Position numbers and translations under genes: made by a program. A stretch of 64,000 bases of DNA, taken from contig JAPWHL010000021.1 of assembly GCA_027214255.1 (NCBI GenBank), positions 1 through 64,000 on the forward strand. The letters run 5' to 3'. The number at the start of each line of letters is the position of its first letter. The stretch's first letter is position 1. Below the pieces are notes generated by a model that saw only the letters and a program-made list of their open reading frames with translations, was not told where the DNA came from and ran no database searches. The stretch comes from Roseovarius aestuarii (GTDB taxonomy: Bacteria; Pseudomonadota; Alphaproteobacteria; Rhodobacterales; Rhodobacteraceae). Of this stretch, positions 24,434-33,390 are shown in pieces.

Positions 24434-25507
24434 ATGAAAATAGTTCTTTTTACCGGGGACGGGATCGGCCCCGAGATTTCGGCGGCTACGAATACCGTGT
24501 TATCGACAGTCCGCGATCATCTCAGTCTCGACCTAGATGTTGAAGTACAGCCAGTGGGACTATCAGAGTTGGATGCGCATGGCACAACAGCCCCTTCTGT
24601 GGTTTGGGATTTGGTGGAGGAGTGTGATGGAGCAATTCTCGCCCCGCTCTCGACATACGCTTACCCTCCGCTTGATAAGGGGGGGATAAACCTGTCTTCT
24701 GAATTTCGGACTAAACTAGATTTAACCTCCAACATCAGACCCTGTGCTTCGCTGTGCGAAGTTGGCTGCGCAATGGATCTTGTTGTTGTCCGTGAAAACA
24801 CCGAAGGTTTCTATGCTGTGAGAACGATGTACCAAGGGGCGGGTGAATTCATGCCCGACCCCGATTCTGCATTCGCGCTTCGTAAGATCACTAGGTTGGC
24901 AACACGAAGAGTGGCAACGACTGCATTCGAATTGGCGGCAGAAAGACGAAAGAAGGTTTCTGTCATTCATAAGGCTAATGTTCTCAAGCTGTCCGATGGC
25001 TTATTCCTCGATGAGGTTCGCCAGGTCTCAAGGCAGTTTCCGACCGTAGAACTGGAAGAGGTTCTTGTGGATGCCGCAGCATCATTGCTTGTTCGCGACC
25101 CGTCAGCGTTTGACGTTGTTTTGACCAGCAATATGTTTGGCGACATTTTGTCTAATCTGACTGCCGAACTGTCTGGTGGACTGGGTTTGGGACCGTCGCT
25201 AAATGTCGGAGATGACTTTGCGGTAGCGCAGGCGTCTCACGGTTCCGCGCCAGATATCGCTGGTCAAAATATTGCCAACCCAACGGCTCTCATTTTGTCG
25301 TCAGCAATGTTATTGGATTGGTATGGAAGTCAATCGTCGGCGTCGCGTGAAAAGTACCAAATGGCTGCGACAGTCATCGGATCGGCAGTTAGAGAAGTTC
25401 TTTCCCGGCCGGGTACTCGGACTCAGGATATGGGTGGCAATTTTTCAACAACCAACTATACTAGAGCGGTTTGTGACGCGTTGTCTGCAGCTGTAGTAAC
25501 CGCATAA
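24434..25507 (+). CDS. isopropylmalate/isocitrate dehydrogenase-family enzyme, FrbB-like (357 aa)
   Basis: Beta-decarboxylating dehydrogenase: GDGIGPEI (8-15), LVVVRENTEGFYA, SVIHKANVLKLSDGLF, TSNMFGDILSNLTAELSGGLGL, ASHGSAPDIAGQNIANPTA. All catalytic signatures are intact. In this operon it should oxidatively decarboxylate 3-phosphonomethylmalate to 2-oxo-4-phosphonobutyrate (FrbB reaction). It follows PEP mutase by 15 bp and is the last gene of the operon. Role in leucine synthesis is the alternative, but the PEP mutase argues against it. Confidence 0.87.
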   Translation: MKIVLFTGDGIGPEISAATNTVLSTVRDHLSLDLDVEVQPVGLSELDAHGTTAPSVVWDLVEECDGAILAPLSTYAYPPLDKGGINLSSEFRTKLDLTSNIRPCASLCEVGCAMDLVVVRENTEGFYAVRTMYQGAGEFMPDPDSAFALRKITRLATRRVATTAFELAAERRKKVSVIHKANVLKLSDGLFLDEVRQVSRQFPTVELEEVLVDAAASLLVRDPSAFDVVLTSNMFGDILSNLTAELSGGLGLGPSLNVGDDFAVAQASHGSAPDIAGQNIANPTALILSSAMLLDWYGSQSSASREKYQMAATVIGSAVREVLSRPGTRTQDMGGNFSTTNYTRAVCDALSAAVVTA

Positions 25508-25642
25508 AGGGGCCTGCACTGTCACAGGAACGACACTCTGCCGCGCCCTGATAACGATGCCGTGTTCCCATATTATTATCAAAATAAGGCGCCGCACTGT
25601 GCCGGGGTCGTTCCGATTTTATCGGAGCCTTTCAAAATTGTG
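25508..25642. other. gap between convergent genes with an imperfect inverted repeat
   Basis: GGAACGAC near 25528 and GTCGTTCC near 25609 form the outer part of an imperfect inverted repeat around CGCC-rich segments. It may act as a terminator for the phosphonate operon or be a remnant of an insertion. Confidence 0.4.
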
Positions 25643-26596
25643 TCAGTCAACCGTAAACAACTCACACAACCTGGAAATAACGTGCTCGCGGATGTGAGGG
25701 ATTTCATAAAGAACATCATGTCTTGCGTTCGAGATCAGCTGAAATTCCCCCCGTGACCATCGAGTCATGCGATCCTCTACTGCCGGGATTGCAACAATGC
25801 TATCCTCGGCACCGCAGAAGGTAATGCACGGTACAGCAGGTGACGCGATCTTTGACAACGCTCGTGTTTCCTTAAGGGTCTGATACAGCCAGCCCATGCT
25901 AGGTCCACCGACTTGCTGATCCTCCAAGTTTTCCGAAACGCTCTGATAATAACGGTAGCTGCTTTCGTCGTGGGTCAGCCGGTTTTCATCAAATGGGGTC
26001 GTCAGCACATAGCTTTCCCCGCGTGTGCCCGGTGCATAGGCGTGACCCTTACCGATGAGCTGGGCCGTCCATGTCAGAGGCCACGCCGCGAACCGCTGAA
26101 ACGCTGATAGATTTATGTCCCACAACGGCGCAGAGAACGCACATGCCGACATGGGCAAACCCTCTGACAGAGCGCGAAGGCCGACACAGGCCCCTAATGA
26201 ATGCCCGAACAGAAACCAAGGCTTCGGAACGTCGAGTGCTTCGGCGGCTTTGAGCATTGCCGACACGTCTTTCTGATAGTCGGAATATCTGTCAACATGG
26301 CCCAACATGCGATCTTCATCAGCTCGATCCGAAAGCCCCTGACCACGCCAGTCAATCGCGAAAGCTGAATATCCTGCCGATTGAAGCGCCTCGACCGCCC
26401 GGCCATACTTTTCGATGTTCTCTGTTCGTCCCTGGAACACAAACACAGTGCCTTTTGCGGCATCTTCGGACGGCCAGTGGGCAACGCGGAGTCGCACATT
26501 ATCGTCAGTGTTAATCCAATACGCATTCACATTGCGCGGACCTTCAGCCACGTCAGGGAAGAATGGCGCTTTTTCCATCACAGCAGTACGATTCAT
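25643..26596 (-). CDS. alpha/beta hydrolase, lysophospholipase-like (317 aa)
   Basis: Hydrolase_4/PldB-like serine hydrolase: FQGRTENIEKYG (oxyanion region), AIDWRGQGLSDR, nucleophile elbow GHSLGA, later GAEDSIV (acid) and NARHDVLYE (His). Soluble; substrate probably a lysolipid or monoacylglycerol but not certain. Start overlaps the stop of the 26593-28332 gene (ATGA), so the two form an operon. It converges with the phosphonate operon. Confidence 0.85.
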   Translation of the reverse strand: MNRTAVMEKAPFFPDVAEGPRNVNAYWINTDDNVRLRVAHWPSEDAAKGTVFVFQGRTENIEKYGRAVEALQSAGYSAFAIDWRGQGLSDRADEDRMLGHVDRYSDYQKDVSAMLKAAEALDVPKPWFLFGHSLGACVGLRALSEGLPMSACAFSAPLWDINLSAFQRFAAWPLTWTAQLIGKGHAYAPGTRGESYVLTTPFDENRLTHDESSYRYYQSVSENLEDQQVGGPSMGWLYQTLKETRALSKIASPAVPCITFCGAEDSIVAIPAVEDRMTRWSRGEFQLISNARHDVLYEIPHIREHVISRLCELFTVD

Positions 26597-28332
26597 GTTT
26601 GCCTTTCATATTGGGAATGCTGACCCCAAGGGGAGGCAGGTTTGGTGAGCAAGTATCCTGTTAGGACCAAGGTAAAAAGCAGGAAAATCGAAAATCCGGG
26701 TACGGCGCCGATAAGGAAATAGCTGATCACCAACAACGCCATGCTGCCATCCATGATAGCCCAGGGTGAAAAAAAGCGACGGTCGATCTGGCCTACTTCA
26801 AGACGCCCCATCATCCATCGTATCTTGATCGAGGCGTTCGCGAAGGTGCCAACAATCGCCAGCAAGCAAAAAAAGCTATAGTAAAACCCAGGAGCGATCC
26901 CGAACGACAATTTTCGCGATCCGGCATAATGATGGGTTTCAAACAACGACTGAACATCAGCTACAAGCCAGGTGATTAGGTTGCTGCTATCAGATTGCAG
27001 AAAGCTTGATTGGAGCTTCATCATGATCGTGATCACAACGCCTAATGCAGTGCACCGGTAAATCCCGTACATCAGCGAGAGGCTGATGCTCTGAAATTCG
27101 CGACCAGTCTCGTTGTCCAACCTGTTGTCCAGACGCTTTGCGAGACCCAGATAGTCATGCTTCATCAAGTGCAGGAGAATGTGACCGGCGAAAAAGAAGT
27201 AGGCAGCGAAGCCGTTGTATAGAAAAACCAGCCCAGAGAAGGCTATCGCACTCGGCACGGAAATGAGTTCAGGCCGCATGATAGCAATTCGGCCCCAATC
27301 GACAGGCCATGAGCCGGTGTCTCCGTTCAGCAAAGGGGTAAGGTGCGTCGCTGTCCAGTTGTAGACGGATGCCAGTACCACCGTTATGAAAAATGTTGCC
27401 CAAAAAATATATGACGCAGCCTTGAGCCGGCGTTCCCAGCTGACACTGGAAGAGGCGGGATCTCCGAGCGTCACAAGCTCGGGTCGCCATTCGTCTTTCC
27501 AGCAGCGTAGCAGCTCGATCAGCAGAGCCAAGAACAGCGGTAGGAGGGCAATGAATACGATTGTCCAATTGGGTGCCCACAGAAATCCGACTTGCTTCAT
27601 ATGCCCGCCTTCCGGTGCGTAAAGGACGCTATGGACGTTCAACGAGAATGCAATCAGAGCAAGGGCGCACGCACCAGTAAAGATAACCAGCGGCAATGCC
27701 ATCGAGCTTTGACTGCCAAAGATAGCTTCTGTTTTCTGTGCCAGATTGAACCTTGGCCCTGAAATTCTGCTATCACTGTTACGCGCGGTGCTGACGTGAT
27801 CCGCTGCTTTAGTTGATAGATCGTCTTTAGGGCCGGGGCTTACGGCCTGTTTAATGCTTTTCTTTTCCTTCCGCTTTGCAGCGAGACGTCTGTTTGATGC
27901 ACTCAGCTCCACGCGCCATTCCAAAGTGGCATCAGGATCACCGCAGCCGAAGATCCTTGCAAGCCACTGAATGTTTTCAGCACCAATTCCTTTATCGTTA
28001 CTCTGAAACCAAAGCTGCACGGCCCTCAGATCGACCCCTTTTTCATTCGAGTCGATCTGCGAAATTTCCTGCGCAAGCAGCTCAGGTGTCCACGGTCCTA
28101 TAGCATTTCCGTCTTCACCAACTTCCCGTCCAGCGCCAACGGAGGCCAGATACCCGAAAAGTTGTTTGAAATCATGGCCATCGCCAAGAGGCGGAACATA
28201 AAATTTACCGTGTTTTACCAATACTTTACACTGTTCTATTTCGTTTCGTTTCGTTCTGTTTCGTGCAATGGGTCTAATACACTGCCAATCACATCCATAC
28301 AACCCAAGGTTATCATAATGAGAATCATCCAT
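26593..28332 (-). CDS. polytopic membrane protein with N-terminal helical domain, RcgA-like
   Basis: About 580 residues from ATG 28332. An N-terminal soluble domain (WTPELLAQEISQIDSNEKG, LRAVQLWFQSNDKG, IQWLARIFGCGDP) looks like a DNA-binding-like helical module, followed by a basic linker and at least seven hydrophobic segments. I believe this corresponds to the RcgA family of putative transporters found near conjugation genes on alphaproteobacterial plasmids, recalled from memory and unverified. Codons upstream of 28332 are open but overlap a gene on the other strand. A TTG near 28224 is an alternative start. Tandem AAACGAA repeats lie around 28235-28265. Confidence 0.65.
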   Translation of the reverse strand: MDDSHYDNLGLYGCDWQCIRPIARNRTKRNEIEQCKVLVKHGKFYVPPLGDGHDFKQLFGYLASVGAGREVGEDGNAIGPWTPELLAQEISQIDSNEKGVDLRAVQLWFQSNDKGIGAENIQWLARIFGCGDPDATLEWRVELSASNRRLAAKRKEKKSIKQAVSPGPKDDLSTKAADHVSTARNSDSRISGPRFNLAQKTEAIFGSQSSMALPLVIFTGACALALIAFSLNVHSVLYAPEGGHMKQVGFLWAPNWTIVFIALLPLFLALLIELLRCWKDEWRPELVTLGDPASSSVSWERRLKAASYIFWATFFITVVLASVYNWTATHLTPLLNGDTGSWPVDWGRIAIMRPELISVPSAIAFSGLVFLYNGFAAYFFFAGHILLHLMKHDYLGLAKRLDNRLDNETGREFQSISLSLMYGIYRCTALGVVITIMMKLQSSFLQSDSSNLITWLVADVQSLFETHHYAGSRKLSFGIAPGFYYSFFCLLAIVGTFANASIKIRWMMGRLEVGQIDRRFFSPWAIMDGSMALLVISYFLIGAVPGFSIFLLFTLVLTGYLLTKPASPWGQHSQYERQT

Positions 28333-28402
28333 GAACCAGTCAGAGCTTACGGCCAGAAGGCCGAATACAAACCAGCAACACTCTCGCATCGAGGCTTCGG
28401 CT

Positions 28403-28552
28403 ATGCCGGACAAACTGAGTATCTCGATCAAGGTTGACGGCCAATTTGTCGAGGTCGGCAAACGATACAGAGACCGTGACGGGTGCCTTTGCGTAGCCTG
28501 GTCAGTGCCGCCAAGCCGCGTAGAAAATGAGATCATATTTCTGCATTCTTGA
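28403..28552 (+). CDS. small protein (49 aa), paralog of 7695-7889
   Basis: ATG 28403 follows GAGG; an earlier ATG at 28331 would overlap the divergent 28332 start. The core shares the pattern I.VDGQFVEVGKRYRDRDG, CLCVAWSVPP and NEIIFL with the 7695-7889 protein. It converges on the GIY-YIG gene with 3 bases between the stops. Confidence 0.65.
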   Translation: MPDKLSISIKVDGQFVEVGKRYRDRDGCLCVAWSVPPSRVENEIIFLHS

Positions 28553-28555
28553 TGC

Positions 28556-29008
28556 CTAGAGCTGACCAGGCGCGGACTCGTTTCTTTCGGGCCGAAAAAC
28601 GCGCTTGGCCGCACCACTAGGCCAAGAGAGCTTCAATTTCGCGATCGTCTCGATACGTGAAGACGCTGCTTCAATACGATCTGAGATACTATGAATATCT
28701 TCGGTCGCCAAAAGCCAAAACCATTCTGTTCCGCGACGATCGCGCTTTCGAAACGGATTTCTTCGCAGGCGTCGTAGTACCAGAGCTTCGCAATTTCGGG
28801 CCCACGGCAAGAACACTGTTGATACGATCTTCATATCATCGCCAGCAACGCGATTCAGCTCAGCACGCCTGTCTTTGGTTCTTCGTTTCGTAAATCCTAC
28901 TTTGAACAGCCTCGGCTCGTTTCTTGATTGAAGCAGATAGACAGTGCCCCACGGCACTCGCGAAAACCGGAGCCAAGGGATCGTTCTTCTCGGTCGTCTT
29001 CGCTTCAT
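28556..29008 (-). CDS. GIY-YIG-like (T5orf172/MUG113-type) protein (about 150 aa)
   Basis: VYLLQSRNEPRLFKVGFTKR followed by RRAELNRVAGDDMKIV and the central CEALVLRRLRR is the pattern of the T5orf172/MUG113 branch of the GIY-YIG nuclease superfamily (variant GIY = VYL, YIG = KVG, then R and E). Such proteins occur on plasmids and phages; nuclease activity is inferred only. ATG 29008 preferred; 29059 is possible. Very basic. Confidence 0.7.
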   Translation of the reverse strand: MKRRRPRRTIPWLRFSRVPWGTVYLLQSRNEPRLFKVGFTKRRTKDRRAELNRVAGDDMKIVSTVFLPWARNCEALVLRRLRRNPFRKRDRRGTEWFWLLATEDIHSISDRIEAASSRIETIAKLKLSWPSGAAKRVFRPERNESAPGQL

Positions 29009-29151
29009 GTCACCGTTTGCGCCAAAGGTATGTGACGATAGCGCAAATGAGTATTGCAATGATCACCCAGACCCAAACCCATGACGTTTTATCAGCCGCA
29101 CAGTTGACCAGATCGAAACCTGCCAGGGCACTATTTTCGCTTTCTCTGCAA

Positions 29152-29448
29152 TCATTCATCGGTCAGTTCTTCCCGCTTAGGAAACGACGCCGCTTTGAAG
29201 CCAGCGCGATAGCCCGCTTCAAAAACTAACCTAAATTCGTCACGACGATTTTGCCCTGCCAGCGACATACCAAGCTCAACACCCTTGGTCGCCGCCTCGT
29301 CATCGTGTGGCCCCTTCAGATCGAACAAGAGTTGATCTAACGGGCCTGTCTCTTTCGAAGCATCTTCGCGTTTCTGAAGATCGCTCACGACTTGCTTCAG
29401 GCGCTCTATACCGGGCTTTCCAGAACCGTCAGCCTTTGTATCTCCCAT
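29152..29448 (-). CDS. hypothetical protein (98 aa) downstream of virB11
   Basis: Soluble, charged protein (MGDTKADGSGKPGIERLKQV). No family recognised. It follows the virB operon on the same strand, after the recurring hairpin element, and may be an occasional read-through product of that transcript. Confidence 0.6.
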   Translation of the reverse strand: MGDTKADGSGKPGIERLKQVVSDLQKREDASKETGPLDQLLFDLKGPHDDEAATKGVELGMSLAGQNRRDEFRLVFEAGYRAGFKAASFPKREELTDE

Positions 29449-29490
29449 TATTCCATATCCTCTCTCGCAAATTGCAGGCTCTCCAAAGTG

Positions 29491-29550
29491 TCATCATCTT
29501 TCCGAAAATATCCTCGGGGGTAATCCGAAGGGTAGGGGGCAGACGCCCCC
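29491..29550 (-). terminator. recurring hairpin element, copy 2
   Basis: GGGGGC-GTCT-GCCCCC hairpin then CCCCCGAGGATATTTTCGG on the minus strand, followed by the conserved TCATCATCTTTCCGAAAA tail (plus-strand reading). It sits directly after the virB11 stop and probably ends the virB transcript. Other copies at 3541-3600 and 51521-51583. Confidence 0.7.
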
Positions 29551-30545
29551 TATTTGTTGATGTGAAGCGCAGGCAGGAATATTTCAGCAACACCACGACG
29601 CCCATCGTGCCTGCCAAGCTGTACAACCAGGTCGATGCTGTTGGCGCAATACCGCCAAACCTCTTGAAAGGTCATGTTCATGCCAACGTCCATCACCATC
29701 AGCGCCAAACGATCCAGCGCCTTTTTTGCGGTGTCGGCGTGTATAGTTGTGAAGCTGCCGCCATGCCCGGTGTTAATTGCATCAAGGAAGGTTTTGCACT
29801 CATTACCGCGAAGCTCACCGAGAATGATACGATCAGGACGCAGACGGAGAGTTGCTTCAAGTAATTTCGCTGCGGTAACTTCGCCGCCTTCAACTCGTTT
29901 TGCACGCAGGCAGACTGAGTTAGGCTGTTCTGGAAACAGCTCGAAAGCGTCTTCAATCGTGACGATTCGCTCTTGCGGTTCAACGAGATCGAGAAGGCCG
30001 CGAGCAAACGTGGTTTTACCACTTGAGGTTCCGCCAGAAATCAGAATGTTCAGCCGATCTTCGACGCAAACCTGCATCGCTTCCTCTACTTTGCCTTCTT
30101 GAGCAAGATCCGCAACATGTTGAGCGCGCTCGCGCCGTTTTTCTTCAAGATCGACAAGACCCCCATGTAGAAGGCCCATATTTTCAAGCGATATCTTTGT
30201 GTGGCTATATGAACGAAGCGTTATAGCCGTTCCGCCCTCAATAGCTGGTTCTGCGATAACTTGGGCGCGAAGTGGGCGACCATCATACTCGATTTTTCCG
30301 GATAAAACCGGCTTCGCAACCGAGAACTGAGCCCCAATATCTGATGCAATTGCCGTGCCGATATTATTTGCGTCAATCTTCTCGAACTTGTGTGAAGAAT
30401 GAAGCGCCATGTAAGGCGCTCCCTGTTTTTCTATCCAGACATTTCCGTCACTGTTTATGGCAATCTCGACAATCTCACTGTCATTGAGAAGATCCCTGAT
30501 TGGCGTGAAATAGGCTTCGAGGAATGAGCCAGCGTCTTCCATCAA
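29550..30545 (-). CDS. virB11: VirB11 traffic ATPase (331 aa)
   Basis: Secretion ATPase with Walker A SGGTSSGKTT near residue 175, Asp box TIEDAFELF, Walker B-like RPDRIILGELRG and the His box NTGHGGSFTTIHAD. It forms a hexamer under the inner-membrane pore and powers pilus assembly and substrate transfer with VirB4 and VirD4. Last gene of the virB operon; start overlaps the virB10 stop (ATGA). Confidence 0.96.
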   Translation of the reverse strand: MMEDAGSFLEAYFTPIRDLLNDSEIVEIAINSDGNVWIEKQGAPYMALHSSHKFEKIDANNIGTAIASDIGAQFSVAKPVLSGKIEYDGRPLRAQVIAEPAIEGGTAITLRSYSHTKISLENMGLLHGGLVDLEEKRRERAQHVADLAQEGKVEEAMQVCVEDRLNILISGGTSSGKTTFARGLLDLVEPQERIVTIEDAFELFPEQPNSVCLRAKRVEGGEVTAAKLLEATLRLRPDRIILGELRGNECKTFLDAINTGHGGSFTTIHADTAKKALDRLALMVMDVGMNMTFQEVWRYCANSIDLVVQLGRHDGRRGVAEIFLPALHINK

Positions 30546-31954
30546 TAGAACTCCAAGTCGCGATCAACCATGATCGTTACACGAGCGCCTTGCTCCACAG
30601 TAATGATGGGTGGCAAGGTGGCATATTCGTTGATCACATCGGCACTCGCATTGGCAAGATCGTCGCCAATATCCTCGGCTGTATCTCGTGCTAGCTCGTT
30701 ATCCGAAGCGTATGCGTTGGCTGCGATCGACGGAGCAGCGCCGATCAAGGACACTAGAGCTGCGCCGCCAAATCGCATTCCAAACCGCGAGTTAACATGA
30801 CCCGTTACACCTGACCGTCCTTGTTGATCACCACCATAGGCCGCAATCTGAACTGACTGGCCTTCAGGCGTAACCAATCGCGACCAGCGAACAAGAATAC
30901 GACCCTGGCCGAGCGAAATGTCAGAGCTATATTGCCCAAACACCTTTGATCCCGAAGGGATCAGAACACCCGATCCATCAAATGAATATACAGGCTCATT
31001 AACCATCGCTGTAACTGCACCCGGCAATGAGGAATCGATGGCATTTTCCAGTGTCGCAGCGATCATTGTGCCCTGCACGACAGTCTTTGACGGATTTGCG
31101 ATCACTTCCGCCGAAGTGATTTCGACCGGCGAAGCCCCACTTTCGACAAAGGCCCGGTTGCGTTCATCAGAGGTGGGATTTCTCGATGTTGGGGAGCTTT
31201 GACCACCTGATTGATCTGTTGATCCGCTTGAGGCTCTTTCATCGTAAATCACCGATGGAGATTTAATACGCGCGGCCATAATAGCGCGTTGTTCCTGCCG
31301 AATACGCTCTAGCTCAGCCCTTCGTTCTCTTTCTGCCGCTGCTTGTTGCTCAGCCAACCGTTGAGCTTCCGCGTCTTGGGACATTCGTTCAGCTGCAAGG
31401 CGTTCAGCCTCAAGTCGCGCCATTTCTTCCGACGCATTCCTTTGCTCGGCCTCGCTTAACCGGCTTTGAAGTCCTTCGATTTGCTGGTTCATCGCTGCCT
31501 GCATTTCTCGCAAGATGCGGGCATTTTCTTCATTCGCCGCTGTCACGGCGGCTGAGATCTGTTCAGCAAGCTCTTGTTGTCCTGCACCAGCATTATCCGA
31601 TATGCCGCGAAGCTGAGCTTCTAGCTGCCGGACTTGCTCTTGTAGCGCGCGCTCACGCTCGGCCATGGCTCGGCGTTGTTCTTCCAACTGAGCATCAACA
31701 CCCGAAAAATCGAAAGACGGCTCAGGCTCGGCTTCGCCGGGTTGAATGCGTGCAAAACTATTGTCCGGCGAGCCTTCCTGAAACTCTTGCGAGCCAGATG
31801 TTTCGAGAGGGGCCTTGTTATCGGGTGCAATAAGAGGATAAGCCAGAAGACCTACCATGCCTAGCACACCCGCACCCACTATTGCTTTTGCAGCGGCGCC
31901 AGGGCCTCTGGCTTTCTTTTTAGATTTCACTTTGTACTCTTGATCATCGGCCAT
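30542..31954 (-). CDS. virB10: VirB10 channel scaffold (470 aa)
   Basis: Short cytoplasmic basic N-terminus (KVKSKKKARGPG), one membrane helix (residues 25-42), then a long Glu/Gln/Arg-rich coiled coil (about 85-225) in place of the usual proline-rich region, and the C-terminal TrbI/VirB10 beta domain (LIPSGSKVFGQYSSDI, SRLVTPEGQSVQI, RVTIMVDRDLEFY). It spans both membranes and senses ATP use. ATGA overlap with virB11; 2 bp after virB9. Confidence 0.95.
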   Translation of the reverse strand: MADDQEYKVKSKKKARGPGAAAKAIVGAGVLGMVGLLAYPLIAPDNKAPLETSGSQEFQEGSPDNSFARIQPGEAEPEPSFDFSGVDAQLEEQRRAMAERERALQEQVRQLEAQLRGISDNAGAGQQELAEQISAAVTAANEENARILREMQAAMNQQIEGLQSRLSEAEQRNASEEMARLEAERLAAERMSQDAEAQRLAEQQAAAERERRAELERIRQEQRAIMAARIKSPSVIYDERASSGSTDQSGGQSSPTSRNPTSDERNRAFVESGASPVEITSAEVIANPSKTVVQGTMIAATLENAIDSSLPGAVTAMVNEPVYSFDGSGVLIPSGSKVFGQYSSDISLGQGRILVRWSRLVTPEGQSVQIAAYGGDQQGRSGVTGHVNSRFGMRFGGAALVSLIGAAPSIAANAYASDNELARDTAEDIGDDLANASADVINEYATLPPIITVEQGARVTIMVDRDLEFY

Positions 31955-31956
31955 CT

Positions 31957-32697
31957 TTAAAACTCCTTCCCAGCAAGCGCAGCAACGGTTGACCGGCTGC
32001 TAACCGTTCCGCCTTGAATGCGGCGAATACAGATCACTTCATTGCCGATCCGAACCGAATATTCTGTATGAACGCCGCTCACTCGAACAACGCGTCGCTG
32101 CGATGAAGTGTTTGTTGTGACCTCATACCCCGAGGCGTTGACCCGAAAGATTGACGGGCGCGTGTCGTTCCGAAACTCGAAGAATGTGTTTCTTCCGTTG
32201 TTCCAAACACGAACGGGGCGGAAGTTTGCATTTCCCGAATACTGGTATCCGGTATCGCGTGATCCTGTCGCAGCAACGGTTCGGCGCGGTCTGTCGTCAG
32301 GGAAGTTGACAACCACGCGAAAGGTTTGGCGCTGTACGCTTCCTTCAGTCACATAAAAAGCGATAGCACGACGGTTCGTGTAGACGGTCATGTTAGAGCT
32401 TGCACGAGCAATCACGGGTTTGATGGAGATTGTCTGACGGTTTGAAAGCACTTCCACTTCGAAGCTTTCACTGTCACCTAATAGAACCTGTGTGATCCGC
32501 TCACCATTCCCAAGTTCAATTGCTGTATTCACACGAAGATGGGTATGGACACGGATAACGTCAGTTGGGTTATAAGTGACATGCGTAACCCTAGCATCGG
32601 ACCCCATTGTTGTCGGTTTTCGCTCAGCCAAAGCGGGGGTCGCAGCCATCAAAAACGCCGCGCCGATAATAGTAGTTATGTTAAGTTTCCTGTTCAT
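31957..32697 (-). CDS. virB9: VirB9 outer-membrane complex protein (246 aa)
   Basis: Signal peptide ending ATPALA at about residue 24, then the VirB9/CagX pattern: DVIRVHTHLRVNTAIELGNGE, TNRRAIAFYVT, and the C-terminal domain DTGYQYSGNANFRPVRVWNN. It builds the outer core ring with VirB10 and a VirB7 lipoprotein. Located 6 bp after virB8. Confidence 0.95.
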   Translation of the reverse strand: MNRKLNITTIIGAAFLMAATPALAERKPTTMGSDARVTHVTYNPTDVIRVHTHLRVNTAIELGNGERITQVLLGDSESFEVEVLSNRQTISIKPVIARASSNMTVYTNRRAIAFYVTEGSVQRQTFRVVVNFPDDRPRRTVAATGSRDTGYQYSGNANFRPVRVWNNGRNTFFEFRNDTRPSIFRVNASGYEVTTNTSSQRRVVRVSGVHTEYSVRIGNEVICIRRIQGGTVSSRSTVAALAGKEF

Positions 32698-32703
32698 TGC
32701 TAC

Positions 32704-33357
32704 TTACTCCCCAAGCGTTTCGGCATCGACACGGAAGGTCGAGACTGTGAATCCAAGCGGGTTTTCCCAAACTCGTTGAAGCTGGCGTTCCCGTCTTGGC
32801 TCGAACTCAAATCCAACAGTTGCAACGAAGGATCTGGTAACGGCCTCTTGACGAGGCCGGCGAAGCGATTTTTCAAACCGTACCTGCGCGACGAGCGGTT
32901 CTAGGAAGTTGATTGCCTTGATCCTGACAGAGACCTCAGATCCTTGGCCGTAAACGCGTGGCGGATAGCTTTCATTGTCACTGCTATCGGTCCACAGGCG
33001 GCGGAGAGAGTTTTGCGCGCTGCCACCTGAGCGACGCTGTACGCTTTCAAGGCGCTCTTGAATGCCCGCGAGGATGTAACTCTCGCGATCAGTTACATAC
33101 GCGACCAGGAGCGCTTCCTTTACAGCCTCTTCGTCCGAAATTCCCGTGGGCTGCACCTGCACAATCCGCTCAGCTGCACCGGTTGTTTTGTCAACCAGCA
33201 CCGTGAAGACCTCGGTTTCTTTCAACGGCATCATGAAGACGATTGCTGCACCCAGCAGCAACGATAGACCGCAAGATGCTGTTGCTACCTTCCACGCCAG
33301 CCGTTCACTACGTTTCGGCTGCAGCACCAGATCTACATCGAATCCTTTTTCTGACAT
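32704..33357 (-). CDS. virB8: VirB8 inner-membrane assembly protein (217 aa)
   Basis: Short cytoplasmic start, one membrane helix (about residues 27-45) and a periplasmic VirB8 domain (FTVLVDKTTGAAERIVQV, SYILAGIQERLESVQ, NPLGFTVSTFRVD). ATG 33357 is chosen because AAGGAAGGGC lies 8 bases upstream. VirB7 is usually encoded just before virB8, but only 33 bp separate it from virB6. Confidence 0.93.
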   Translation of the reverse strand: MSEKGFDVDLVLQPKRSERLAWKVATASCGLSLLLGAAIVFMMPLKETEVFTVLVDKTTGAAERIVQVQPTGISDEEAVKEALLVAYVTDRESYILAGIQERLESVQRRSGGSAQNSLRRLWTDSSDNESYPPRVYGQGSEVSVRIKAINFLEPLVAQVRFEKSLRRPRQEAVTRSFVATVGFEFEPRRERQLQRVWENPLGFTVSTFRVDAETLGE

Positions 33358-33390
33358 TGGCTGCCCTTCCTTCAAACTCGTCAATTCCGT

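Noticed and set aside
20610..25507. Leucine biosynthesis operon (leuA, leuC, leuD, leuB)
   Set aside because: The synthase lacks the LeuA regulatory domain, and an EDKx5NS-type PEP mutase sits between the isomerase and dehydrogenase genes, which leucine synthesis does not need.
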